A stretch of 57,525 bases of DNA, from contig CAMAUZ010000048.1 in assembly GCA_945861535.1 (NCBI GenBank), positions 1 through 57,525 on the forward strand. The letters are read 5' to 3'. The notes under the pieces were generated by a model, which did no database searches, was not told where the DNA came from, and saw only the letters and a program-made list of their open reading frames with translations. Source of the stretch: Akkermansia muciniphila. GTDB lineage: Bacteria; Verrucomicrobiota; Verrucomicrobiia; Limisphaerales; BJHT01. This document shows positions 16,174-23,142 of this stretch, in pieces. Made by a program: the position numbers and the translations under genes. How positions within the stretch are numbered: position 1 is the stretch's first letter; every line of letters starts with the position of its first letter.

Positions 16174-16285
16174 AAACCACTAACCGGCACTAACCGGCAC
16201 TAATAAGACACCCGGCCCACCCGACTCCCCAAATTGCGACCTGACTTGGTTCCCATTAGTGCCGGTTAGTGCCAGTTAGCGGTTT
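16174..16285. repeat. Palindromic element M1 with iterated TAACCGGCAC words
   Basis: Inverted arms 16174-16204 and 16255-16285, 29 of 31 matching. Each arm repeats the decamer TAACCGGCAC (or a one-base variant) in tandem. It lies between the convergent moeA and the 16309-16662 gene and could serve as a two-way terminator. Confidence 0.85.
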
Positions 16286-16308
16286 CCAATCCGTCCTCCG
16301 GCGCTGAG

Positions 16309-16662
16309 TCAGACCCCGAAATACTTGATGGCAAGTTGCACGCCCTTGTCGAGAGCGGCGGTCACCTTGACGGCGACTTTCATGGCGTGAACGAGCTTAT
16401 CAATATCCTGCTTGAGCTGTTCGACCTTCCCTATCACGGCTTCCACCTTGCCAGCCGCCGCCTTGAACGCCGCCGTGTTCGACTCCAAGTCTTCCCGCTG
16501 CAGTTGGGTCAGGATGTCAAAGACCACTTCCTCGGCCCCATAAATGCGATCCTTGGCCTCGATGGTGGAAGCCGCCCAGTAAGCCTCGGTCAGGCTGTCG
16601 TAGAGTTCCTGCACGGCGTCCAGTGTTTCCTTGCGGGACGGGGTGTTTTTGGTTTTTGCCAT
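16309..16662 (-). CDS. Small helical protein of unknown function
   Basis: A 117-residue, mostly alpha-helical protein: MAKTKNTPSRKETLDAVQEL, a DSLTEAYWAASTIEAKDRI helix, and a heptad-like stretch with FKAAAGKVEAVIGKVEQLK and DIDKLVHAMKVAVKVTAAL. No known family recognised, no signal peptide. It lies 48 bases downstream of the lipoprotein gene on the same strand and is likely its partner. The amphipathic C-terminal helix could pack against a coiled-coil partner (inference). It ends 23 bases from palindrome M1. Confidence 0.6.
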   Translation of the reverse strand: MAKTKNTPSRKETLDAVQELYDSLTEAYWAASTIEAKDRIYGAEEVVFDILTQLQREDLESNTAAFKAAAGKVEAVIGKVEQLKQDIDKLVHAMKVAVKVTAALDKGVQLAIKYFGV

Positions 16663-16710
16663 AAGTAGGTTTTAGTTTGAGTTGGTTGGTTATGAGTTAG
16701 GAACGGACAG

Positions 16711-17643
16711 TTATTTCTTCTCCAGGGAATCGTAGAATTTCTTGACCCGTTGCGCCTCGGCGGCCAGTTCCCGGATACGGGCATCGATCTCCACCTTGTT
16801 GTCAGTGAAGACATCCAGCAGTCGTCCGTGCGCCTGTCGCAGCGCCGTGATGCTTCGCTCCATCGCGGCATAGGTCGCATCCGCCTCGCGGGCCTCGATC
16901 ACCAGATGCGCCAGCGCTCCGATCGCCTGCCGCTTGGCCTGCGGCTCGAAGCGGCTGTCCCGAATGTACTTATCCTCGGATATCTGCAACTGGGTGTATT
17001 GATTTCTAACGATCCGGCGCAAGGCCTGCAAATCCTTGGCGAGCGCGGCGGTGATCGCCTCAACGTGCGGATCCATCTCGCGGACGGCGGCCCGGACGCC
17101 CTTCTCCCGCTTGATCCGAATGAACCATTTGCCGAGCGCGCTCACCGCGGTCGTCACCGCGCGCAGTTCGTTGGCCTCCAGCACGCGCTCGCCACTGAAG
17201 GTTTTGGTGGTGCCGATGGAACTGTTCACCTGGCCAAGACCCTCGCCGAATTTCTTCGTCGCCTCATCGAACTCATCCAACTGTTCGTTCCCCATCATGA
17301 CTGCGAGCTTCTGACCGTAGAGTGCGAGCGCATCCAACACGGACTCCCGTGCCTGGCGGGAATCCGCTGAGAACAAGGTCTGGAATTTGTCAGGACGGAA
17401 GCCCGCCGTGTCATAACTCACCACGGACCGCAGCACCTGCACGTCGTAATACTTACGCTCGGCGGTGTCATAGGCCGTCTTGGTGTTGCCCGCCGCCAGC
17501 GTGGTGGCTTCCGAGAAGGCATTGATGCGGGTCAGCGCGGCGTCCGTGGAGACGCAACCAGCCAGCATAAAGAGGCCGAGCGCCGCGATGCCAGTCGCAC
17601 AGAGTCGTAACAGGGTTTTGGAGGATTCGTAGTTGGCTTTCAT
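16711..17643 (-). CDS. Coiled-coil lipoprotein of unknown function
   Basis: A 310-residue protein. The frame is open further upstream, but ATG 17643 gives a clean lipoprotein signal (MKANYESSKTLLRLCATGIA, then LFMLAGC, with the acylated Cys at about residue 30). The rest is long helices: AERKYYDVQVLRSVVSYD, EREKGVRAAVREMD-like charged stretches, and a C-terminal DARIRELAAEAQRVKKFYDSLEKK helix. There is no known enzyme motif. Membrane-anchored in the periplasm by prediction. Together with the following small helical protein it forms a two-gene unit whose function I cannot name. Confidence 0.65.
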   Translation of the reverse strand: MKANYESSKTLLRLCATGIAALGLFMLAGCVSTDAALTRINAFSEATTLAAGNTKTAYDTAERKYYDVQVLRSVVSYDTAGFRPDKFQTLFSADSRQARESVLDALALYGQKLAVMMGNEQLDEFDEATKKFGEGLGQVNSSIGTTKTFSGERVLEANELRAVTTAVSALGKWFIRIKREKGVRAAVREMDPHVEAITAALAKDLQALRRIVRNQYTQLQISEDKYIRDSRFEPQAKRQAIGALAHLVIEAREADATYAAMERSITALRQAHGRLLDVFTDNKVEIDARIRELAAEAQRVKKFYDSLEKK

Positions 17644-17916
17644 AAGAGTAGTACTCGGTTTTAGGGAACACACCCGGACTTGTGTCCCGACAGAAAGCGG
17701 CACGGCTCGGAGGGCTTTACGTCGGGGAACACTTTCGATTGTGCATATTCGGTTCTCCCCGTCCAGCATCCATTTCAAAATCGCCGCGGCGACGGGTCTC
17801 TCCGGGCCTTGCGCAATGGTTAGTCAGCACAAAGGGAGATTACCGTCGGCCCCCCGGTGCCTTGGTATTCGCAGCAGCGGCTAAGCCGTTTCTATTCGGA
17901 TGATTTCGGAATTGAG

Positions 17917-18044
17917 ACCACAGAGCCACGATGAACACAGAGAAGAACGAGGGACGGCGTCGGTTTCAGGAAGTTAACAATCGGCGAACGACGAGCGACT
18001 CGCGAGTTCTTGGTTTTCTCTGTGTTCATCGTGTCTCTGTGGTG
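17917..18044. repeat. Family E pair (E2)
   Basis: Inverted arms at 17917-17946 and 18017-18044, words ACCACAGAG and GATGAACACAGAGAA. The 70-base spacer has no gene. The 273 bases before it (17644-17916) must carry the promoter of the lipoprotein gene; I see no further structure there. Confidence 0.8.
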
Positions 18045-18328
18045 CAAACGAATCAGTCCGCCTGAAACGTTACGGCTAAGTACGCCAGAGGATTGGTGGA
18101 ATCCAATAGGTCGCCACCGCAGAAATTGCCTTCCCCACTACCCAACCTGGCGGCTTGTCGGACTCAGGGGTTTTTCACTCAAGAACGAGTGTTTTAGACC
18201 ACCAAAACAACCCTCACTAAAAATCAGGGTCGGTTATTGGGCATTTGTGAGCTTCCTGGTCTCTACGTCCGGCAGACTTGTTGGCGGTTCCTTGGCGACC
18301 GGGTTTTGCCGGGTGTGGCGTGGTTGGC
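18045..18328. other. Intergenic stretch without recognisable feature
   Basis: Between repeats E2 and L1. Base composition is slightly more AT-rich than the surroundings. No convincing gene, repeat or promoter box was seen. Confidence 0.4.
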
Positions 18329-18420
18329 GCGCGGCGTTCACGCCGCTTCACCGTGGGAACGCCGGAGCGGGTTCGCACATGCTTGGGGCGACGCCCGCTG
18401 AAGCGGCATAAATGCCGCGC
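18329..18420. repeat. Palindromic element L1
   Basis: Inverted 22-bp arms at 18329-18350 and 18399-18420. Each arm is itself a hairpin: GCGGCGTTCACGCCGC on the left, GCGGCATTTATGCCGC on the right. The arm differences keep each hairpin paired. A lone copy of the right-arm word occurs at about 49289-49303. Confidence 0.8.
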
Positions 18421-18617
18421 TCCCGCAGCGATCGTGGCGCGACCTCGCCGCCCTGACCTCGCTTTTCACCAACTTCTTCCAAGGGTGCCGGCGGTCGGCG
18501 TTGCGCATGGACAGGCGTGGCAGGCTGCGGCAGTTTCGCGGCGACTTAACCCGATGACTGCCCGCGTGGGCGCTGGTGGGTTGACGGGTTTGGGTCGGAA
18601 ACACGGAGCATTTGAGC

Positions 18618-19709
18618 ATGAACTATCGCATTGGATTTTCAGTGGTGGCCCTGGGTGTGACGCTGGCGGGTCTGGTGTCGGTGCCGGCGGCGCAGGTTGT
18701 GTTGGTGGCCGGCGGCGGCACGGGGACGGTCGGGGGCGTGGCCGCGACGCAGTTTCATTTGCGGGAGCCGTTCGGCGTGGAATTCGATCCGGCGGGCGGG
18801 TTGGTGATTGTCGAGATGGCGCTCGGCCAGCGGGTGCATCGCGTGGATGCCGCCGGCATTCTGACCACCATCGCCGGAACCGGAACCAAGGGAGACTCGG
18901 GGGACGGAGGGCCGGCGACGAAAGCGCAGTTCAATGGCATCCACAATCTCGCCATCGCGCCGAACGGTGACATTTATCTGGCGGACACCTGGAATTGCCG
19001 CGTCCGCAAGATCGACGCCAAGACCGGGGTGATCTCGACGGTCGTCGGCACTGGGGAGAAGGGATACGGCGGCGATGGCGGTCCGGCGGTGGCGGCGAAA
19101 GTCGGCGGCATTTACTGCGCGACGTTCGATCCCAAGGGCGAGCGGCTTTATCTGGCCGACCTCCACAATATGCGCGTGCGCGTGCTGGAGCTGCAGACCG
19201 GGATCATCAAACTCGTCGCGGGCAATGGGAAAAAGGGCGTGCCCGCGGACGGCGCCCTGGCCGTGGATTCGCCGTTGTCCGACCCGCGCGCGGTCGCGGC
19301 GGACCGGCAGGGCAATGTCTATATCCTTGAGCGCGGCGGTCACGCCCTGCGCGTGGTGAATCGTCAGGGCGCAATCCGCACGGTCGTGAATGCGAGCGGG
19401 CGGGCGGGCGCGACCGGCGACGGCGGCCCAGCGTTCGCGGCCACGATGAACGGTCCCAAGCATCTCTGCATCGACCTCCAGGACAACGTCGTCATCGCCG
19501 ACGCCGAGAATAATCTGATCCGCAAATATCTGCCGCGCGAGGAGCGCATCGTGCGCGTCGCCGGCACTGGCAAGAAGGGTTCCGCCGGCGTCGGCGGGCC
19601 GCCGGAGAAGGTTGAGTTGAACCGGCCGCACGGGGTTTACGTGGCGGCGTCCGGCGTGCTCTACATCACGGACAGTTACAACGAACGGGTCCTGAAAATC
19701 GTCGAGTGA
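18618..19709 (+). CDS. Secreted NHL-repeat beta-propeller protein
   Basis: A 363-residue protein. ATG 18618 is chosen over TTG 18612 because GGAG at 18605-18608 is correctly spaced. It has a signal peptide (MNYRIGFSVVALGVTLAGLVSVPAAQ) and about six NHL-type repeats, recognisable by recurring units such as PFGVEFDPAGGLVIVE, IHNLAIAPNGDIYLADT, TIAGTGTKGDSGDGGPA and VVGTGEKGYGGDGGPA. These GTG-x-G-GDGGPA loops are typical of NHL propellers in planctomycetes and verrucomicrobia. The role is likely ligand or protein binding outside the cytoplasm. Its stop overlaps a possible GTG start of the next gene. Confidence 0.85.
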   Translation: MNYRIGFSVVALGVTLAGLVSVPAAQVVLVAGGGTGTVGGVAATQFHLREPFGVEFDPAGGLVIVEMALGQRVHRVDAAGILTTIAGTGTKGDSGDGGPATKAQFNGIHNLAIAPNGDIYLADTWNCRVRKIDAKTGVISTVVGTGEKGYGGDGGPAVAAKVGGIYCATFDPKGERLYLADLHNMRVRVLELQTGIIKLVAGNGKKGVPADGALAVDSPLSDPRAVAADRQGNVYILERGGHALRVVNRQGAIRTVVNASGRAGATGDGGPAFAATMNGPKHLCIDLQDNVVIADAENNLIRKYLPREERIVRVAGTGKKGSAGVGGPPEKVELNRPHGVYVAASGVLYITDSYNERVLKIVE

Positions 19710-19744
19710 CGCACACCGCCGCGCGTCGCCACACCTTCACGCTG

Positions 19745-20590
19745 ATGAAATTTTGCCGCTGGTTATCATTACCCTGTCTCGTGCTGGGCGGCGCGTGCTG
19801 GCTCGCGGCTGGCGCGTTGGCGGCCGCGGAACTGCCCGCGTTCACGCCGGGCAAGCAGACCATCCAGTTCACCGAATCCGCGCTGCAATCGGCCGCTGAT
19901 GAGGTGAAGTCGCGGCTGCACTCGATCGAGGAACCGGGGCCGTTCGACATCACGCGCGAGAAGTTTCAGATCATCGTGCCCAAGACCTACACGCACGCGG
20001 AGCCGTGGGGGCTGTTCATCTGGATCAATGCCGGCGACGCCCCGAATATTCCCGCAGACTGGGAGCCCGTGCTGGCCGCGCGCAAGCTGCTGTTCGTCGG
20101 CGCGTTCAAGTCCGGCAACCCGCGCAGCATCTTCGACCGCGTGCGCCTGGCGGTGGACGCGAACATCGGGATGCGCCGCAAATTCAACGTCGATGGCCGG
20201 CGCGTGTACGTCTCGGGCTTCTCCGGCGGCGCGCGCGTGGCGAGCATGATCGGCGTCGGCTACGGCGACATGTTCAGCGGCGCGATCCCGTTCATGGGCG
20301 TGAATTTTTACACCGAGCTGCCGGCCGGCGAGGGGAAGAAATTCAACGTCAGCTATCTGCCCGACGACGAGGTGCTCGAACTGGCGAAAAAGAAATGCCG
20401 CTACGTCCTCGTGACCGGCGAGAAGGACTTCAACCGCCTGAACACGCGGTCCGCGCACGAGCACGGTTTCAAGAAGGAAGGCTTCGCGAACGTGCTCTAT
20501 CTCGAAGTGCCCGCCCTCGGCCACGCGCTGCCGGGCGCGAAAACGCTGGAGCAGGGGATCGAGTTTCTCGATGTGGGCAAGGGGCGCTGA
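19745..20590 (+). CDS. Secreted alpha/beta hydrolase (PHB-depolymerase/esterase-like)
   Basis: A 281-residue protein. ATG 19745 starts a signal peptide (MKFCRWLSLPCLVLGGACW...AAGALAAA); a GTG at 19706 overlapping the previous stop is the alternative. The nucleophile elbow is VSGFSGGARVAS (G-F-S-G-G), followed by a plausible acid in LVTGEKDFN and a His near LEVPALGHALPGA. This is the arrangement of family-1 esterases and depolymerases, although the lid and substrate are unknown. It is probably co-transcribed with the NHL-repeat gene. Its stop codon is directly followed by repeat B2. Confidence 0.75.
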   Translation: MKFCRWLSLPCLVLGGACWLAAGALAAAELPAFTPGKQTIQFTESALQSAADEVKSRLHSIEEPGPFDITREKFQIIVPKTYTHAEPWGLFIWINAGDAPNIPADWEPVLAARKLLFVGAFKSGNPRSIFDRVRLAVDANIGMRRKFNVDGRRVYVSGFSGGARVASMIGVGYGDMFSGAIPFMGVNFYTELPAGEGKKFNVSYLPDDEVLELAKKKCRYVLVTGEKDFNRLNTRSAHEHGFKKEGFANVLYLEVPALGHALPGAKTLEQGIEFLDVGKGR

Positions 20591-20786
20591 GCGGGGCGGG
20601 AAAAGCTCCAAGCCTAAAGCTCAAAGCTCAAGGGAAACACCAAGCACCAAGCCCCAGGGACTACGGGCTACGCTCCTGCTCCGAGCCTGACCGCCACGCC
20701 GGGCCCGCCCTGCTGCTTGAACCCCCTTGTTCCTTGGAGCTTCCCTTGAGCTTTGAGCTTTGGGCTTGGAGCTTTCCCCGCCCCGC
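20591..20786. repeat. Element B2: heptad-arm pair
   Basis: Arms 20591-20636 and 20741-20786 are inverted with 44 of 46 matches, the best-preserved B pair. Heptads right: TTGAGCT, TTGAGCT, TTGGGCT, TGGAGCT; left: TTGAGCT, TTGAGCT, TTAGGCT, TGGAGCT. The left arm begins at the base after the hydrolase stop codon, and the right arm ends 43 bases before the kinase start. Confidence 0.9.
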
Positions 20787-20829
20787 CTGAGCGCTTTACG
20801 GCGCGGGCGATTCCACTAAGCTCCCCGCG

Positions 20830-21927
20830 ATGACCAATGACCCTTCGCCCAAGTCCTTCACCCAGCTTCTCCGGGAGGAGTTGCAGGCGCGCGGCGAGGC
20901 TCCGTTGATCAAGGTCATTCCCGGCGGCGAAACGATTTTCCAGGAGGGCGATCCCGGCGACGGCCTCTACCTCATTCTCGAGGGCTTGGTGCAGATTTCC
21001 GCCATCGTCGGGCAGTCCGAGCGGCGCGTGTTGTCCCAGTTTGGGCCGGGCGAATTTTTCGGCGAAATGGCCGTGATCGACAACGCTCCGCGGTCGGCCT
21101 CCGCCATCGCGGACAAGGACTCGCAGCTGCTGTTTGTGTCGCATGACGAGATGCTGGAGTTAATGCAGCAATGCCCGGCGCTGGCGGTCGCGCTGCTGCG
21201 GGATTTCAGCCATCGGATGCGCGAGTTCAACCGGCAGTATGTGCAGGAAATTCTCCACGCCGACCGCCTGACGATGCTCGGCCGCTTCGCTCGGTCGATC
21301 GTGCATGACCTCAAGAATCCGCTGAACGTCATCGGCCTGGCGGGCGACATGGCGGCGCTGGACAAAGCCACGCCGGAGATGCGCCGCGAGGCCCGCAAAC
21401 GCATTCACCAGCAGGTGGACCGGCTCTCGCACATGGTGAACGAACTGCTGCGGGTGACCGAGGGCACCAAGCAAAGCTCGCTCGAACCGGGCGATTTCGC
21501 GGCCTACTTCAACAGCGTCGTCGAGGAGGTGCGCGAGGAACTGGGTGACCGGCAGGTGGTTTTGGAAATCCAGAATCCGCCGCCCGCCGTCACGCTCCGT
21601 CTCAATACCGCGCGGCTGCACCACGTTTTTTTCAACCTCTTCAACAACGCCGCCGACTTCATGCCCCGCGGCGGGCGCATCATGGTGCGCTTCCGGCAGA
21701 CGCCGCGTGAACTCATCGCCGAGGTCGAGGACACCGGCCCCGGTTTCTCGGCGGAAACGGCGCGCAAGCTCTTCACGCCGTTCTTCACGCAGGGCAAGCC
21801 CAACGGCACCGGCCTTGGTCTCTCGATCTGCAAAAACATCATCGAAGACCACGGCGGAAAAATTCAGGCGCGCCGCGAGGAAGGCCGCGGCGGAATATTT
21901 TGCATCACGCTGCCGGTGCCCGAGTGA
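20830..21927 (+). CDS. Cyclic-nucleotide-binding-domain sensor histidine kinase
   Basis: A 365-residue soluble kinase. Residues about 25-135 form a cNMP-binding jelly roll (GGETIFQEGDPGDGLYLILEG, FGPGEFFGEMAVIDNAPRSASA). The H-box is SIVHDLKNPLNVIGL with phospho-acceptor His159. The ATPase part has FFNLFNNAADFMP (N box), VEDTGPGF (G1), LFTPFFTQGKPNGTGLGLSI (F and G2). There is no membrane segment, so it is a cytoplasmic sensor, and no response regulator lies next to it. The cNMP pocket signature (R in PRSAS) is present, so nucleotide binding is possible; which nucleotide is unknown. Confidence 0.9.
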   Translation: MTNDPSPKSFTQLLREELQARGEAPLIKVIPGGETIFQEGDPGDGLYLILEGLVQISAIVGQSERRVLSQFGPGEFFGEMAVIDNAPRSASAIADKDSQLLFVSHDEMLELMQQCPALAVALLRDFSHRMREFNRQYVQEILHADRLTMLGRFARSIVHDLKNPLNVIGLAGDMAALDKATPEMRREARKRIHQQVDRLSHMVNELLRVTEGTKQSSLEPGDFAAYFNSVVEEVREELGDRQVVLEIQNPPPAVTLRLNTARLHHVFFNLFNNAADFMPRGGRIMVRFRQTPRELIAEVEDTGPGFSAETARKLFTPFFTQGKPNGTGLGLSICKNIIEDHGGKIQARREEGRGGIFCITLPVPE

Positions 21928-21953
21928 GTTCGGTGCTGGCCGGCCGCCCAACC

Positions 21954-22133
21954 TTGTAGGAGTCGAGGTAACGAGACTCTGACCTTTTCCACGCGTGAAC
22001 CGGACTGAGTTCCGTGGGCGAGCTTGGGCGAAGCGTGTGGAACGGGAACTGGGTTGCCAGACGCGGCTTGGGGTGTTTTTGGGCGGGCCAGTCGTGGAAG
22101 GAGGTTAGAGTCTCGTTACCTCGACTCCTACAA
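21954..22133. repeat. Palindromic element A3
   Basis: Inverted arms 21954-21985 and 22102-22133, 31 of 32 matching, core GGAGTCGAGGTAACGAGACT. The spacer is 116 bases. It separates the convergent kinase and ABC ATPase genes. Confidence 0.92.
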
Positions 22134-22148
22134 GGGAGGCGCGCCGAG

Positions 22149-22961
22149 CTATTTGGCGGGGGGAGGTTTGGTGAGGTCGTGGAGGACGTTGGGTTTGTTT
22201 GCGGGGGCGAGGGGGTGGGTCAGGGGATGACCCACGGCGGCTGGCGGGTTGGGCGCGGCCGCGCAGTGGAGATCAGTGCGGAGGGTTTGGAGGAGGCGGG
22301 CGGCGGTGGTGGGCGGGAGGACGGGAGCGAGGAGGTGGAGGGCGTCGGGATGGGCGAGGAGTTCGGCGAGGGTGCCGGTGGCTTGGTGGCGGCCGGCGTG
22401 GAGGAGGGTGAGGCGGTGGCTGCGGGGATGGATTTCAGTGAGACAGCGGGCGGTGAGGAGGATGGTTTTTCCCTGGGTTGCGAGGGTGGTGAGGAGTTGT
22501 TCGAGGTCGGCGCGGGCGGCGGGTTCAAGGCCGGAGAAGGGGGCGTCGAGGAGGAGGAGGTTGGATTTTCTAACGAGGGCGTGGGCGAGCAGGGAGCGGC
22601 GCTGGGCGGCGCTTTGGATTGGGTCGGAGGCGGGGCGGGGGCGCGCGGGCGGGGATAATTTTCTCAACCACGAGATGACGCCGGTGCCGGGTGTCGGGTG
22701 GTTGGCGTGTTCGGGGACGTAGCCGATTTTGGCCTGGGCGGTGCGCGAGCGCGGGGAGCGGCCGAAGACGCGGACGGTGCCTTCGGTGGGGCGGAGGTGG
22801 CCGGCGAGGAGTTGGAGGAGGGCGGTTTTGCCGGAGGCGGCGGGGCCGAGAAGGGCGTGAATTTCCCCGGGGCGCAGGTCGAGGGTGAGGTCGTGGAGGG
22901 CGCGGGTACGGTAGTCGTCGAAGGTGAGGGTGACGTGGCGGAGTTGGGCGAGCGGGGACAC
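22149..22961 (-). CDS. ABC-type ATP-binding protein with degenerate catalytic motifs
   Basis: A 270-residue ABC domain. Walker A is intact (GPAASGKT, 39-46) and Walker B core LLLLD is present (135-139). However the residue after the Walker B Asp is Ala140 instead of the catalytic Glu, the signature LSGGQ is replaced by QSAAQRR (116-122), and the switch His position is Arg172 (ILLTARCLTEI). The domain can probably bind ATP but hydrolysis looks impaired. The C-terminal 80 residues are Pro/Ala/Leu-rich without known motif. No permease gene is adjacent. It may be a regulatory or decaying subunit of a Gld/Nod-type exporter; function unknown. Confidence 0.75.
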   Translation of the reverse strand: MSPLAQLRHVTLTFDDYRTRALHDLTLDLRPGEIHALLGPAASGKTALLQLLAGHLRPTEGTVRVFGRSPRSRTAQAKIGYVPEHANHPTPGTGVISWLRKLSPPARPRPASDPIQSAAQRRSLLAHALVRKSNLLLLDAPFSGLEPAARADLEQLLTTLATQGKTILLTARCLTEIHPRSHRLTLLHAGRHQATGTLAELLAHPDALHLLAPVLPPTTAARLLQTLRTDLHCAAAPNPPAAVGHPLTHPLAPANKPNVLHDLTKPPPAK

Positions 22962-22996
22962 GGGCGCGGGGGGATGAAATCAAAAACCGGAATTTT

Positions 22997-23086
22997 AGCT
23001 GCGGATGGCCACGGATGGCCACGGATGGGAAGGGGCGGGTGCGAAGCTGATTTTCATCCGTGTTGATCCGTGTTGATCCGCGGCTG
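22997..23086. repeat. Family E pair (E3)
   Basis: Left arm 22997-23030 with tandem GGATGGCCACGGATGG words; right arm about 23052-23086 with tandem TCCGTGTTGATCCG words. Inverted and imperfect. It lies between the ABC ATPase start and the glgB stop. Confidence 0.65.
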
Positions 23087-23142
23087 CTTGGTTCTGACTG
23101 CTTTCTTTTTCGTAGTGGAATTCAGCGCAAAGGGGCGGTGGA

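Noticed and set aside
20591-20786. CRISPR array, because of repeated AGCTCAA words
   Set aside because: The units are contiguous heptads in inverted arms, without spacers of regular length and without cas genes.
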